Positions 19,317 to 28,780 are shown, numbered from the stretch's first letter. The stretch is DNA of 64,000 nucleotides from Shinella sp. UYSO24 (GCA_902167985.1 CABHNZ010000022.1:1-64000); one strand, 5' to 3'. Made by a program: numbers and translations. Notes: generated by a model from the sequence alone, not told the origin.

Positions 19317-20878
19317 TGGCGGCCTCCGGAACTGAATGGCTGTCGTGAATGCCGCCCATCATCAGGCCGATACGTTCAAGGCTGAGCTCACCCGCGGGAT
19401 GCGGCTCCGAGAGCTTGCCTTCGGAGATCACGGCGATATTCGTCGCAACCTCAAAGATCTCATCCAGATCCTGGCTGATGACGACGACGGCAGATCCCGC
19501 CTTGGCAAGATCGATCAGCGCCTGCCGGATGCGGCTTGCAGCGCCTGCATCGACGCCCCAGGTCGGCTGGTTGACGACGAGCACGGCCGGCTGCCGGTCG
19601 AGCTCGCGGCCGACGATGAATTTCTGCAGGTTTCCGCCGGAAAGAGAGCCGGCAAGCGGATCTTCACCGCTCTTGCGCACATCCATGGCGTCGCAGATGC
19701 GCTTGGTGGCAGAGGAGACGGCACCTTTGCGGATCAGCGACAGGAAGCCGCCCGAGAGAAACGCCTTGCGATCGGAACGGCTGCGGGCAAGCAGAAGATT
19801 GTCGGAAAGCGGCAGGCCGGAGACGGCCGCATGACCATGGCGTTCTTCCGGCACGAAACCGGCGCCGAGCAGCCTGCGGCCATTGATGCCGGTGCGCCCG
19901 ACCGACTTGCCACGGATGCGGATCGCATCGTCCTGCGGCACGGTGAACTCGCCGGAAAGCGCATCGAAAAGCTCGCCCTGCCCGTTGCCGGCAACGCCTG
20001 CAATCGCCAGGATCTCGCCGGTGCGCACTTTCATCGCGACATTCTTCAGCGTCACCGCAAAAGGCGTCTTTGCCGGAACGGTCAGATTGGCAACCTCGAG
20101 CCTGAGATCACCAAGCGCTGCTCCGGCGTCCCGGTGAATCTCGGCCACCTCGGCGCCAACCATCATGCGCGCCAGCGAGGCCGCGTCTCCTGCTTCGGAT
20201 CGCAGGCGCAGTGACTTTGCCGTGGCGAAGCACCGTCGCGCGATCACAGATCCGCCGCACCTCTTCCAGCCGGTGGCTGATATAAAGAACCGAACGGCCT
20301 TCCGCCCGAAGCTTGAACAGCGTTTCGAACAGCCGGTCGGCTTCCTGCGGCGTCAGAACCGAGGTCGGTTCGTCGAGAATGATGAGTTTCGGGTTCTGCA
20401 ACAGCGCCCGCACGATCTCGATCCGCTGACGCTCGCCGACAGACAGATCAGCCACATGCGCATTCGGGTCGAGCGGCAGGCCGTAGGCCTTCGACAGCGA
20501 CGCGGCCTCGTCGGCGATCTTCGCAAGCGGGATCTTCGGGTCAAGCGACAGCGCGATGTTTTCCGCAACCGTCAGCGCCTCGAACAGCGAGAAATGCTGG
20601 AAGACCATACCGACGCCGAGTGTCCGAGCCTCTCCGGGAGACGTGATCGTCACCGGCCGACCTTCGAACGAGATCTGCCCCTCGCTCGGCTGCAGCACGC
20701 CGAACAGCATTTTGACGAGCGTCGATTTGCCTGCACCGTTTTCGCCGAGCAGCGCATGGATTTCGCCGGGCGCAATCTCGAGATCGATGCCGTTGCACGC
20801 GGCAAAGCTGCCGAAGAGCTTTGTCAGCTTGGAAACTGACAGAAGCGGCACGGCTTGCTGGGCTTTTGACAAGGCCAA
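19306..20878 (-). CDS. ABC transporter ATP-binding protein (double ABC domain, nucleoside type), two frameshifts
   Basis: Restored to about 524 residues with two ABC domains, as in sugar and nucleoside importers. First domain: Walker A GENGAGKST, Q-loop VFQHFSLF, signature LSVGERQRIEI, Walker B LIILDEPTS and ISHRL. The second domain is degenerate at Walker A (AGVAGNGQGELFDAL) but keeps the signature LSGGNLQKFI. This is normal for the type: one competent site per protein. Frame breaks are near 20184 and 20206 (lost G in CGG runs), where TAACDPKQETAASLARMMVG can be restored. It is the first gene of the operon; the stop overlaps permease 1. Confidence -1.
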
Positions 20879-21043
20879 TTCATCCCCTCACCGGCCCCGC
20901 ACCGCTTTCTTCATTCGAGCGGCGTCGCGACCTTCAAGCATTCAACCGACACCGTGAAGTCATTCACGGATATTCACCTGATATTGATAGCGTTTTTGCT
21001 GCCTTGCACAATAGCTAAGCATGCCTCGGATAGAAAAGTTCAA

Positions 21044-21772
21044 TCACTTTCCGAGAGAGGGGAAAAGCTGCAACACACCGCCGATGCAATAGAGATAGAT
21101 ACCGCTGGCAACGACGCCCCAGACGACCCATGGCGGCGACTGGAAATGCAGAAGCAGCGAATAGCCGCCAAGCGCGCACCAGATCAGGCACACAGCCAGA
21201 TTGAGCCCTCGAAGTCGCTTGACGCGCACCGGATGCAGGAAGTTGATCGGCAGGAAAGTCAGGACAACCGAGACGGAAACGACGATCATCGCCGTCGTCG
21301 CGCTGGCATCGATGACGAACAGCGTAAAGACGACCATGTTCCAGACGACGGGAAATCCGGAGAAGAAATACTCGTCCGTCTTCATACCCATATCGGCATA
21401 ATAGATGGCGCTGGAGACGACGATGGCGCCCGCCGCAACGAAGGACCACGGCTCGCCGATCATGCCGCTCTGATAGAGCGCGAAGGCCGGCAGAAGCACA
21501 TAGGTCACATAGTCGATGATATTGTCGAGCGTATCGCCGGACCAGTTGGGCAGCACTTCCTTGACGCGCACCTTGCGGGCGATCGGTCCATCGATACCGT
21601 CGACGAGGAGCGCAAGCCCCAGCCACCAGAACATGTCGATGAAGCGATGCTCGGCTGCGGCAACCACGCCGAGAAAGGCCAAGAACGAACCGGAAGCCGT
21701 CAGAAGATGGACGCTGAACGCGCGCATCTCCGCATAGGGAACTTTCTTGTAATTGAAGATTCGCCTGATCAC
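21044..21772 (-). CDS. pcs: Phosphatidylcholine synthase (CDP-diacylglycerol-choline O-phosphatidyltransferase)
   Basis: About 242 residues. An integral membrane enzyme that condenses choline with CDP-diacylglycerol to give phosphatidylcholine, a lipid typical of plant- and animal-associated alphaproteobacteria. The modified CDP-alcohol phosphotransferase motif is present: DGPIAR, then twelve residues, then GDTLDNIID. About eight hydrophobic segments are seen. The open frame continues to an ATG at 21832, but the conserved part begins at FNYKKVPYAEMRAF and a GTG at 21772 follows GGGAAAGGCGGG, so I prefer that start; the ATG stays possible. It diverges from the hydroxylase gene. Confidence -1.
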   Translation of the reverse strand: MIRRIFNYKKVPYAEMRAFSVHLLTASGSFLAFLGVVAAAEHRFIDMFWWLGLALLVDGIDGPIARKVRVKEVLPNWSGDTLDNIIDYVTYVLLPAFALYQSGMIGEPWSFVAAGAIVVSSAIYYADMGMKTDEYFFSGFPVVWNMVVFTLFVIDASATTAMIVVSVSVVLTFLPINFLHPVRVKRLRGLNLAVCLIWCALGGYSLLLHFQSPPWVVWGVVASGIYLYCIGGVLQLFPSLGK

Positions 21773-21965
21773 GCGCCGGTCCCGCCTTTCCCGCTGTCGG
21801 CGAGGTATGCGTTGAAACGCCGGTGTTTGCAACGGTGAAAGCCGCTATGCTTTGATTATGACATGGAAATACAATGATTTCGTGTCGGCGCGCCGGATGT
21901 CCCATGGATAAGCGGATGATAGCGCTATAGATACGGATGAAACTGCATCGCTTGGAGTGCCTGAT

Positions 21966-23183
21966 ATGCTTAAGTTCGAGATCGGCGTCGTCGGTGGCGG
22001 CCTTGCTGGGTCTGTAGCAGCCCTTTCGCTGGCGCGGGCCGGGCGCAAGGTGGCACTGATCGCCCCGAAACCGGATCGCGATGACGAGCGCACCACCGCG
22101 TTGATGGATCACTCGATCCGCTTCGTCGAACGGCTCGGCCTCTGGGACGAGATCGCGCAGAAGGCGGCGCCGCTCTCGGTCATGCAGATCATCGACGGCA
22201 CCGAAAGGCTGTTGAGAGCGCCGACCGCCCAGTTCCGCGCCTCCGATGTCGGCCTTTATGCCTTCGGCTACAACATCCCGAACCGGGTTCTGACGACGGT
22301 GCTGGAGGCGGCTCTCGCGGCCGAGCCGAACCTCACCCGCGTCGAGGGCGAGGTCGAAAGCTACGATTTCGGCACGGAACGCGTCATTGCCCTGATGAAG
22401 GATACGAGCGCGCTGGATCTCGATTTCGTCGTCGGTGCCGATGGTCGCAAATCGAAGGCACGTGAGATGATGGGCATCGGCGTTCGCCGCTGGGCCTATC
22501 CGCAGGCGGCCGTCGTCTTGAATTTCTCGCACACCATTCCGCATGGCAATGTCTCGACCGAATTCCACACCGAGACAGGCCCCTTCACCCAGGTGCCCCT
22601 GCCAGGCATGCGTTCGAGCCTCGTCTGGGTGGTGAAGCCGCAGGATGCCGAACGTCTTCTGGCGCTGTCGACGGAAGACCTGTCGCGGCAGGTGGAAACA
22701 CGCATGCAGTCCATGCTCGGCAAGGTCACGGTTGAAGGCACGCCCCAGGCTTGGCCGCTGTCGAGCCTGATGGCGGATCGATTCGGCAAGGATCGTCTGG
22801 CCCTGATCGGCGAGGCAGCCCACGCCTTCCCGCCCATTGGCGCCCAGGGCCTCAACCTGTCGCTGCGCGATGTCATCGCGCTGACCGAGATTGTCGGCGC
22901 CATTCCGGCAAAGACGATCGGCTCCGACATGGGGGATCGCTTCAACCGCAAGCGCCGTCCGGATGTGATGACCCGCACTTTCGGCGTCGATCTTCTCAAC
23001 CGATCGCTTCTGTCTGATTTCCTGCCGGCCCAGATGCTGCGCGCCGGTGGCTTGCACATGCTGACCGGCGCCCCGCCGCTGCGCAATCTCCTGATGCGCG
23101 AAGGCGTCGAACCCGGCCGCGGCATCCGTGCCGCGCTTGAAACGCTGAAGCCGGATTTCCGGCTCTTCCGCAAGAAAGGCTGA
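21966..23183 (+). CDS. FAD-dependent UbiH/UbiF-type hydroxylase
   Basis: A 405-residue flavoprotein monooxygenase of the ubiquinone-biosynthesis hydroxylase family. Rossmann motif IGVVGGGLAGSVAALSLARAG lies at the N terminus, DFVVGADGRKS is the DG motif, and ALIGEAAHAFPPIGAQGLNLSLRD is the GD motif that binds FAD. It probably hydroxylates a ring position of the ubiquinone precursor; which carbon cannot be told here. ATG 21966 has GGAG eight bases upstream; the GTG at 21957 is less likely. It is intact and converges on ccdA with a 24-base gap. Confidence -1.
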   Translation: MLKFEIGVVGGGLAGSVAALSLARAGRKVALIAPKPDRDDERTTALMDHSIRFVERLGLWDEIAQKAAPLSVMQIIDGTERLLRAPTAQFRASDVGLYAFGYNIPNRVLTTVLEAALAAEPNLTRVEGEVESYDFGTERVIALMKDTSALDLDFVVGADGRKSKAREMMGIGVRRWAYPQAAVVLNFSHTIPHGNVSTEFHTETGPFTQVPLPGMRSSLVWVVKPQDAERLLALSTEDLSRQVETRMQSMLGKVTVEGTPQAWPLSSLMADRFGKDRLALIGEAAHAFPPIGAQGLNLSLRDVIALTEIVGAIPAKTIGSDMGDRFNRKRRPDVMTRTFGVDLLNRSLLSDFLPAQMLRAGGLHMLTGAPPLRNLLMREGVEPGRGIRAALETLKPDFRLFRKKG

Positions 23184-23207
23184 TCGTCACCGACTGGTGA
23201 AAATCGG

Positions 23208-23996
23208 TCAGCCGATCTGCGACAGGATCGGGAAAGTCTGCTGGAACCAGATGGCGGCGGATGAGACGAAGCCGAAGATGAAGGCAAGCCCGGTCAGGAT
23301 GAGGAAGGCGCCCATCGCCTTCTCGACCAGACCGAGATGCCGGCGGAAACGCCCGAGAAACCGCATGAACGCCCCGGAAAACCCGGCGGCGATCCAGAAC
23401 GGCACGGCAAGCCCGAGCGAATAAATCGCCAACAGCGCAGCCCCATCGCCGACCGTGTCGCGCGAGGCCGCAACGCCGAGAATGGCGCCAAGCACCGGGC
23501 CGATACAGGGTGTCCAGCCGAAGGCAAATGCCAGCCCCATGACATAGGCACCAGATAATGTCGCCGGCTGGCCGCTCCCCTGGAAGCGTGCCTCGCGGGC
23601 AAGCAGCCCGATGCGGAAGACGCCAAGGAAATTCAGCCCCATCACGATGATGATCAGGCCGCCGATCTTCGACAGAAGGTCGAGATGCTGGCGCAGCAGC
23701 ACGCCGATCGTCGATGCACCGGCCCCGAGTGCAACAAAGACTGTGCCGAATCCGAGCGTGAAGAACAGTGCGGCGAGAATCACCGCGCGGCGCGTCCCGG
23801 CCGTCTGTCCGCTTGCCGCAATTACGCTACCCGAAGAAGATGCTCCTGCAACGGCCGCTCCTCCCCGGAACTGATCGACCGAAATGCCCGCCATATAACA
23901 GAGATAGGGCGGCACGAGCGGCAGGACGCAAGGGGAGAGAAACGACAAAGCGCCGGCGAAAAGCGCGCTCAGCAGGGATATTTCGGCAATCGACAC
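23208..23996 (-). CDS. ccdA: Cytochrome c biogenesis protein CcdA
   Basis: A 262-residue membrane protein with six predicted helices. Two Cys lie in the expected places: SFLSPCVLPLVPPYLCYM in the first helix and GWTPCIGPVLGAILG in the fourth. CcdA moves reducing power from cytoplasmic thioredoxin across the membrane to periplasmic thiol proteins used in cytochrome c maturation. A Ser/Ala/Gly-rich insertion (about residues 46-68) separates helices 1 and 2. No ccm genes are adjacent. The assignment is secure. Confidence -1.
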   Translation of the reverse strand: MSIAEISLLSALFAGALSFLSPCVLPLVPPYLCYMAGISVDQFRGGAAVAGASSSGSVIAASGQTAGTRRAVILAALFFTLGFGTVFVALGAGASTIGVLLRQHLDLLSKIGGLIIIVMGLNFLGVFRIGLLAREARFQGSGQPATLSGAYVMGLAFAFGWTPCIGPVLGAILGVAASRDTVGDGAALLAIYSLGLAVPFWIAAGFSGAFMRFLGRFRRHLGLVEKAMGAFLILTGLAFIFGFVSSAAIWFQQTFPILSQIG

Positions 23997-24130
23997 GGGT
24001 CAGGCTCCGGATCGCGGCCTTGAGGGCGCGCGTTTGCCCTCAACTAGCGATCATGAAGGGCGTTTGCCAATCACCTTTTCGCGTCACTATGGAAAACCGG
24101 TTGAACTGCACAATTTTGCTGTTTTTCGGG

Positions 24131-24159
24131 TTGACCGCGCGAAGGCTCGTGAATATGTT
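24131..24159 (+). promoter_or_regulatory. Candidate sigma70 promoter of tRNA-Lys
   Basis: TTGACC (24131-24136), a 17-base spacer and TATGTT (24154-24159), about 50 bases before the tRNA. Near-consensus boxes with ideal spacing; not tested. Confidence -1.
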
Positions 24160-24207
24160 CCGCGCACTTTCGAAGGGCAGCGCCAGACGCACCGCGAAAG
24201 AATGTGT

Positions 24208-24283
24208 GAGAGCGTAGCTCAGTCGGTAGAGCAACTGACTTTTAATCAGTAGGTCCAGGGTTCGAATCCCTGCGCTCTCACCA
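24208..24283 (+). tRNA. tRNA-Lys (UUU anticodon), CCA encoded
   Basis: The 76-base cloverleaf is complete. Acceptor arms are GAGAGCG and CGCTCTC, then discriminator A and encoded CCA. The D arm is GCTC-AGTCGGTA-GAGC. The anticodon arm is ACTGA-CTTTTAA-TCAGT with anticodon TTT, and the T arm is CAGGG-TTCGAAT-CCCTG. All stems pair perfectly. Confidence -1.
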
Positions 24284-24502
24284 TTTCCCTCCCCACCTAC
24301 ATCCATCGCAAGACACCCGGACGCTCCCGTCTATCGCGAACCTGCGACATGTCATCGACGCAGATTGCGTCTTTGACCCTTCCAGACCTCCGCCACTGCT
24401 GCGACAGGCGGTCCTTACCAATATTTTTTACGTGATTCGCGGAACCTGAACGGTGTACAACGGTTTATTCATCTGACGTTCATCTTCATCGGGAGTATGG
24501 TC

Positions 24503-24793
24503 ATGTTCCTCAGCAGTCTTCAGCCAACCATGTCCGATTTCGATTTCACAAGCGAACACAGTGTCTCAGGCGAGCGTACGGCAATCCAGGCCGAGCTCAG
24601 CTATCTCCCGGATTTCGACGCCAGCGATATCTTCGTCGACGTGACCGGTCCCTACATCGTGCTCGAAGGCACGGTGCGCTCTGCGGCAGAAGCCGCCAAG
24701 GCGCTGCAGGTGGCCCAGGATCTTGCCGGACGTGACCGCGTCATCTCCCGTCTCATCGCGCTGGTCCCGAGCAAGCCCCTCATCCGCTCCTGA
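24503..24793 (+). CDS. BON-domain small protein
   Basis: A 96-residue protein whose second half is a single BON domain: LPDFDASDIFVDVTGPYIVLEGTV, then an Ala-rich helix (RSAAEAAKALQVAQDLAG) and a final strand. BON domains are thought to bind membranes or lipids; most family members are exported, but no signal peptide is evident here. ATG 24503 has GGGAG with eight bases of spacing; the ATG at 24497 would sit too close to it. It stands alone between the tRNA and a convergent cupin gene. Function is unknown. Confidence -1.
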   Translation: MFLSSLQPTMSDFDFTSEHSVSGERTAIQAELSYLPDFDASDIFVDVTGPYIVLEGTVRSAAEAAKALQVAQDLAGRDRVISRLIALVPSKPLIRS

Positions 24794-24849
24794 TCCTGCG
24801 GGCGACACCCTTCTTCCTCCTTTCGCCCGTCTTGGCCTCGCCCAAAGAA

Positions 24850-24882
24850 AAAGCCGCTTCCGTAGTCAACGGAAACGGCTTT
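24850..24882. terminator. Bidirectional hairpin terminator between BON and cupin genes
   Basis: AAAGCCGCTTCCGT (24850-24863) pairs with ACGGAAACGGCTTT (24869-24882) with one mismatch, and A- and T-rich flanks on each side. Confidence -1.
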
Positions 24883-24909
24883 CGTCGTCTGGACAGGACT
24901 GAATGGTAA

Positions 24910-25308
24910 TCAGGACGGACTGCCGAGATAGTCGGCATCGCTGACCTTCTCCAGCCACGTCACGGCCGAACCATCGATCTTTTCGGCGATTGCCATATGG
25001 CTCATCGCAGTTTCCGGCGAGGCGCCATGCCAGTGCTTTTCACCGGGCTCGAACCAGACGATATCGCCCGGACGGATCTCCTCGATCGGGCCACCCTCGC
25101 GCTGGACGCGGCCAAGGCCGGTCATGACGATCAGCGTCTGCCCGGCCGGATGCGTATGCCAGGCAGTGCGGGCGCCCGGCTCGAATGTGACGGTAACACC
25201 GCTCAGGTTGCCGCTACCGGCAAACGGCGCATCGATCCTGACCGTGCCGGTGAAATAGTCTGCCGGCCCCTTGGCCGAAGCGGCAAAACCGCTGCGTTTG
25301 ATCTCCAT
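24910..25308 (-). CDS. Cupin-domain protein
   Basis: A 132-residue single-domain cupin. Metal-binding motif 1 is visible as HTHPAGQTLIVMTGLGRV, and motif 2 as PGDIVWFEPGEKHWHGA. Such proteins bind a divalent metal and may be small-molecule oxygenases, isomerases or sensors; nothing in the sequence selects one. The start at 25308 (MEIKRS) is supported by GGAAGG seven bases upstream; in-frame ATGs at 25323 and 25386 are less likely. It lies downstream of the DUF779 and aldehyde dehydrogenase genes on the same strand, with a gap of 138 bases, so joint expression is possible but not certain. Confidence -1.
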   Translation of the reverse strand: MEIKRSGFAASAKGPADYFTGTVRIDAPFAGSGNLSGVTVTFEPGARTAWHTHPAGQTLIVMTGLGRVQREGGPIEEIRPGDIVWFEPGEKHWHGASPETAMSHMAIAEKIDGSAVTWLEKVSDADYLGSPS

Positions 25309-25446
25309 GATCTGACCTTCCATTATCGCAGAATGACGCTCGCCGCGGATGCGGCCGGCGTAGCGCCGATACTTAGCGCCCGCCACGCATCAGCATAAGA
25401 CGGTCAGCGGAGATTGCACCTATATCGACGCTTCATCAATCGGATG

Positions 25447-25827
25447 TCAGCCAACCCGTGGCACTGCGCAGACTTCCTCGCCGCCGAACAGACGGGACCG
25501 CGTCAGGAACCGCTTCTCGCGGCCGTTATCGAGCGAAAACATGCCGCCCCGGCCCGGCACGACATCGATGATGAGCTGGGTATGCTGCCACACCGCAAAC
25601 TGGCTGCCGCTGATATAGACCGGCACGCCGCCGATCTCGCCAAGCTTCACGTCGTTCTCGCCGACGCGATATTCGTTTGCCGGGTAGCACATCGGCGAAG
25701 AGCCGTCGCAGCAGCCGCCGGACTGGTGAAAGAGAATATCGGGATAATCGACCTGAATTTCCCGGATGAGTTCGAGAGCCTTGTCGGTCGCCGTGACGCG
25801 CGGCTCACCGTTGACGACGGTCTCCAT
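25447..25827 (-). CDS. DUF779 domain protein linked to aldehyde dehydrogenase
   Basis: A 126-residue protein of family DUF779. Cysteines cluster in QSGGCCDGSSPMCYP (about residues 37-51), which could bind metal or be redox active; ISGSQFAVWQHTQLIIDVVPGRGGMFSLD follows and is typical. DUF779 genes are regularly found beside aldehyde dehydrogenases of the ExaC/AldB type, as here, and may help that enzyme, but the function is not known to me. Start 25827 follows GGAG by eight bases; the ATG at 25842 is an alternative. It lies 154 bases downstream of the dehydrogenase on the same strand. Confidence -1.
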   Translation of the reverse strand: METVVNGEPRVTATDKALELIREIQVDYPDILFHQSGGCCDGSSPMCYPANEYRVGENDVKLGEIGGVPVYISGSQFAVWQHTQLIIDVVPGRGGMFSLDNGREKRFLTRSRLFGGEEVCAVPRVG

Positions 25828-25981
25828 GGTGGACGTCTCCATAGCCTGATGCAGGAAGCGCTCAGCGAGCCTGCCAAAACGGGAACTCCCTCCCCCCGCA
25901 AAATGGCAGGGAGAGGGTCAGGGTGGGGGGGACACCCTTCGTGAACCGGAGGCGGCATTGCCTGACGCCCTGTTGACCCGA

Positions 25982-27490
25982 TCAGAAGAAGCCGAGCTTC
26001 TTCGGGCTGTAGCTCACCAGCATGTTCTTGGTCTGCTGGTAGTGATCGAGCATCATCTTGTGGGTTTCACGTCCGATGCCCGACTGTTTGTAACCGCCGA
26101 AGGCCGCATGCGCCGGATAGGCATGGTAGCAATTGGTCCAGACCCGACCCGCCTGGATCTCACGGCCGAACCGGTAGGCGCGATTGCCGTCGCGGGTCCA
26201 CACGCCGGCCCCGAGCCCGTAGAGCGTGTCATTGGCGATTTCGAGCGCCTCTGCCTCGTTCTTGAAGGTGGTGACGGAAACGACGGGGCCAAAGATTTCC
26301 TCCTGGAAGACCCGCATCTTGTTATGGCCTTTGAACACCGTCGGCTTAACGTAATAGCCGCTCGCCAGTTCACCGCCGAGATCGTTGCGCGCCCCGCCCG
26401 TCAGCACTTCGGCGCCTTCCTGACGACCGATGTCGAGATAGGAGAGGATCTTTTCGAGCTGTTCGGAAGAAGCCTGCGCGCCGATCATCGTTTCTGCGTC
26501 GAGCGGGTTGCCCTGCTTGATCGCTTCGACGCGCTTGATGGCCTTTTCCATGAACCGGTCATAGATCTTTTCATGCACCAGCGCGCGGCTTGGGCATGTG
26601 CAGACCTCGCCCTGATTGAGCGCGAACATGGTGAAACCTTCGAGCGCCTTGTCGAGGAAATCGTCATCCTCGGCCGCGACGTCGTCGAAGAAGATGTTCG
26701 GCGACTTGCCGCCGAGTTCCAGCGTCACCGGAATGAGGTTCTGGCTGGCATATTGCATGATCAGCCGGCCTGTCGTCGTCTCGCCGGTAAAGGCGATCTT
26801 GGCGATGCGGTTGGAAGTGGCAAGCGGCTTGCCCGCTTCAAGCCCAAAGCCGTTGACGATGTTGAGCACGCCGGGCGGCAGGAGATCACCGACGATCTCG
26901 ATCCAGACGAGGATGGAGGCCGGTGTCTGTTCGGCAGGCTTCAGCACGACGCAATTGCCGGCAGCAAGCGCCGGCGCCAGCTTCCATGCCGCCATCAGGA
27001 TCGGAAAGTTCCATGGAATGATCTGGCCGACAACGCCGAGCGGCTCATGGAAGTGATAGGCGACCGTGTCATGGTCTATCTCGCCGATCGAGCCTTCCTG
27101 GGCGCGAATGCAGGAGGCGAAATAGCGGAAATGGTCGATGGCGAGCGGAATGTCGGCGGCCATCGTCTCACGGATCGGCTTGCCATTGTCCCAGGTTTCC
27201 GCCTGAGCCAGCACTTCCAGCTTGTCCTCCATGCGCTGGGCGATCTTCATCAGGATATTGGAGCGCTCGGCCGGCGAGGTGCGGCCCCATTGTTCCCGCG
27301 CAGCATGGGCCGCATCAAGCGCGGCATTGACGTCCTTTTCATCGGAGCGCGGAATTTCGCAAAGCTTGCCGCCTGTCACAGGCGTGATGTTGTCGAAATA
27401 GCGCCCGCCGATCGGGTCCTTCCACTCGCCGCCGATATAGTTGCCGTATTTGAGCTTGAACGGCGATTCGACGATCTTCTGGTGCAGCAT
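25982..27490 (-). CDS. NAD-dependent aldehyde dehydrogenase (ExaC/AldB type)
   Basis: A 502-residue aldehyde dehydrogenase that oxidises short-chain aldehydes such as acetaldehyde to the acid. The motifs present are: IIPWNFPILMAAWKLAPALAAGN (cofactor site), VTLELGGKSPNIFF with the catalytic Glu, and NQGEVCTCPSRALV, in which the second Cys of the CTC is the expected nucleophile. GYKQSGIGRETHKMMLDHYQQ occurs near the end. ATG 27490 follows GGGAGGATGAC. The gene is intact. It is downstream of its likely regulator (GAF-Fis protein) and upstream of DUF779, the usual layout for alcohol/aldehyde oxidation modules. A palindrome upstream (27634-27651) is a candidate operator. Confidence -1.
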   Translation of the reverse strand: MLHQKIVESPFKLKYGNYIGGEWKDPIGGRYFDNITPVTGGKLCEIPRSDEKDVNAALDAAHAAREQWGRTSPAERSNILMKIAQRMEDKLEVLAQAETWDNGKPIRETMAADIPLAIDHFRYFASCIRAQEGSIGEIDHDTVAYHFHEPLGVVGQIIPWNFPILMAAWKLAPALAAGNCVVLKPAEQTPASILVWIEIVGDLLPPGVLNIVNGFGLEAGKPLATSNRIAKIAFTGETTTGRLIMQYASQNLIPVTLELGGKSPNIFFDDVAAEDDDFLDKALEGFTMFALNQGEVCTCPSRALVHEKIYDRFMEKAIKRVEAIKQGNPLDAETMIGAQASSEQLEKILSYLDIGRQEGAEVLTGGARNDLGGELASGYYVKPTVFKGHNKMRVFQEEIFGPVVSVTTFKNEAEALEIANDTLYGLGAGVWTRDGNRAYRFGREIQAGRVWTNCYHAYPAHAAFGGYKQSGIGRETHKMMLDHYQQTKNMLVSYSPKKLGFF

Positions 27491-27828
27491 GTCATCCTCC
27501 CTAGATGGCTGTCCTCTGCCCGGCGCCTCCCTGCCCTTCCACATTGGTGGAAAGGCATTGCACCGGCATGGGAAGAGATTGGCGCGCCACGTTGCGAGGT
27601 GACAGAGGCTTATTCCGATACCGCAGCGCACTGTGTCGCAAAGCTGCGACAGGCGCGTCGCACGAGTGGGAGTAGCGGCACCGCAGGCGTGATTTCGGCC
27701 GGTTGATCGCTGGCGAATTTGAAAAGCATCACGATGGAGGATGCCAACGCGACCGGTATTCGCCCTGCCCACGCCCCACATTCTCCCGAATCACGTTAGG
27801 GAGATGTCGATGCAGATCGAGGTATTCT
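27491..27828. other. Regulatory region between the GAF-Fis regulator and aldehyde dehydrogenase (338 bases)
   Basis: No gene is supported; a short open frame in plus orientation overlaps it but has no site or homology I recognise. It holds the TGTCGCA palindrome listed separately. I searched the minus strand for a -24/-12 (sigma54) promoter and found only poor, wrongly spaced matches. Confidence -1.
27634..27651. promoter_or_regulatory. Perfect palindrome, candidate operator for the aldehyde dehydrogenase operon
   Basis: TGTCGCA-AAGC-TGCGACA, arms of seven bases, centred about 150 bases upstream of the dehydrogenase start. Position and symmetry suit a Fis-type helix-turn-helix dimer, most simply the regulator encoded just upstream. 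The link is inference. Confidence -1.
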
Positions 27829-28780
27829 TCAATGCAGCCGGAGTTTCTTCATCTTCCGGTGCAGGGTCGCGCGGCTTATCCCGAGTGCTGCGGCAGCCTG
27901 TGAGACATTCCCTTGCGTGCGCGACAATGCCCGCTTCAGGCAGAACGCTCCGCATCGATCAGGTCCTCGGCACCCTCGCCGCGCGTTTCCTGCAGAAGAT
28001 CGACGGCCGGAATGCCGTCGGCGATCCGCCGGTCATCGATCTTGAGCGCCAGCCTTGCAGCCCGCGTCGCCCCGATCACCATGTCGTTGCGATCGACCGC
28101 GATAAGCGCCGAGGTGGAATTGTTCTCGTTCGGCACCATCACGAATCGCGCGGCGGAAAATGCGCCACGAAACAGGTTGAGTTCGATCCGCAGTGCTGCC
28201 TCGCGTACCGCATGCGACAGCATGGAGAGGGTCAGCTCGTTGATGTCGTCGCGGCAGGTCGAGATGTCGAGCGCGCCGGCAAGCTCTCCCCGGTGATCGC
28301 GGATCGGCGCCGTCGTGCAGCTGAGATTGATATTGGCTGACAGGAAATGCTGGTCGCGGATGATCGACACGGCCCGCTCGTCGGCAAGCGCCGTCCCGAT
28401 GCCGTTGGTGCCGACGCTCGCCTCGGTCCAGACGGTGCCCGTCCAAAGCCCGACCGTGTGAAAATCCTTGTCGTCGCCGGCGGCACCGCGCCTTTCAAGC
28501 GCGATCCCATGGCGGTCCGTCAACAGCAGGCAGCAACCCGCCTTGCCGACCGAATGAAACAGCCGGTCGATCTCTTCACCGGCGCCTGCGATCAGCGCGC
28601 GGATGTTTCCCGTGCATTGGCAAACTCCCGCTCGCTCAACCGGAGCGGCGAACGCGCCTCTTCCGGCGCCAGCTGATACATGGTCATGCACCGCCTCCAC
28701 GACGCCACGACGGGCGACGATGCGGCAATGGACTTGGCCGACTGGTAGACCTGGTCGGCATGGGCGATAGGATCTCGCAT
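27829..28780 (-). CDS. AcoR-type GAF-Fis transcriptional regulator lacking an AAA+ domain, two frameshifts
   Basis: Restored to about 317 residues. The N-terminal part (SIAASSPVVASWRRCM) and the GAF region (GLWTGTVWTEASVGTNGIGTALAD, LSCTTAPIRDHRGELAGALDIS) are those of AcoR-like activators of alcohol, aldehyde and acetoin catabolism. The C terminus is a Fis-type helix-turn-helix (TQGNVSQAAAALGISRATLHRKM). Between them there is no sigma54-contacting AAA+ domain: no GAFTGA, no Walker A. It should therefore act with ordinary sigma factors. Frame breaks lie near 27939 (CCC read as CC) and 28616-28619 (A4 read as A3). Start 28780 follows GGAGGAGCCA. Target is probably the aldehyde dehydrogenase operon downstream. 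Confidence -1.

Noticed and set aside
21015..23057. 680-residue open frame on the minus strand
   Set aside because: It lies antisense to the hydroxylase gene and runs on in the wrong frame through pcs; composition is that of a high-GC shadow frame.
25885..25935. C- and G-rich near-palindrome between DUF779 and the aldehyde dehydrogenase
   Set aside because: Pairing is imperfect, and such CCCTCC/GGAGGG text is common between rhizobial genes; no T run, so not called a terminator.
27576..27600. Possible sigma54 promoter (TGGCGCG then TTGC)
   Set aside because: Spacing between GG and GC is one base too long, and it lies on the plus strand, pointing away from the aldehyde dehydrogenase.
25958..27706. 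582-residue open frame on the plus strand
   Set aside because: Antisense to the intact aldehyde dehydrogenase; shadow of its codon bias.
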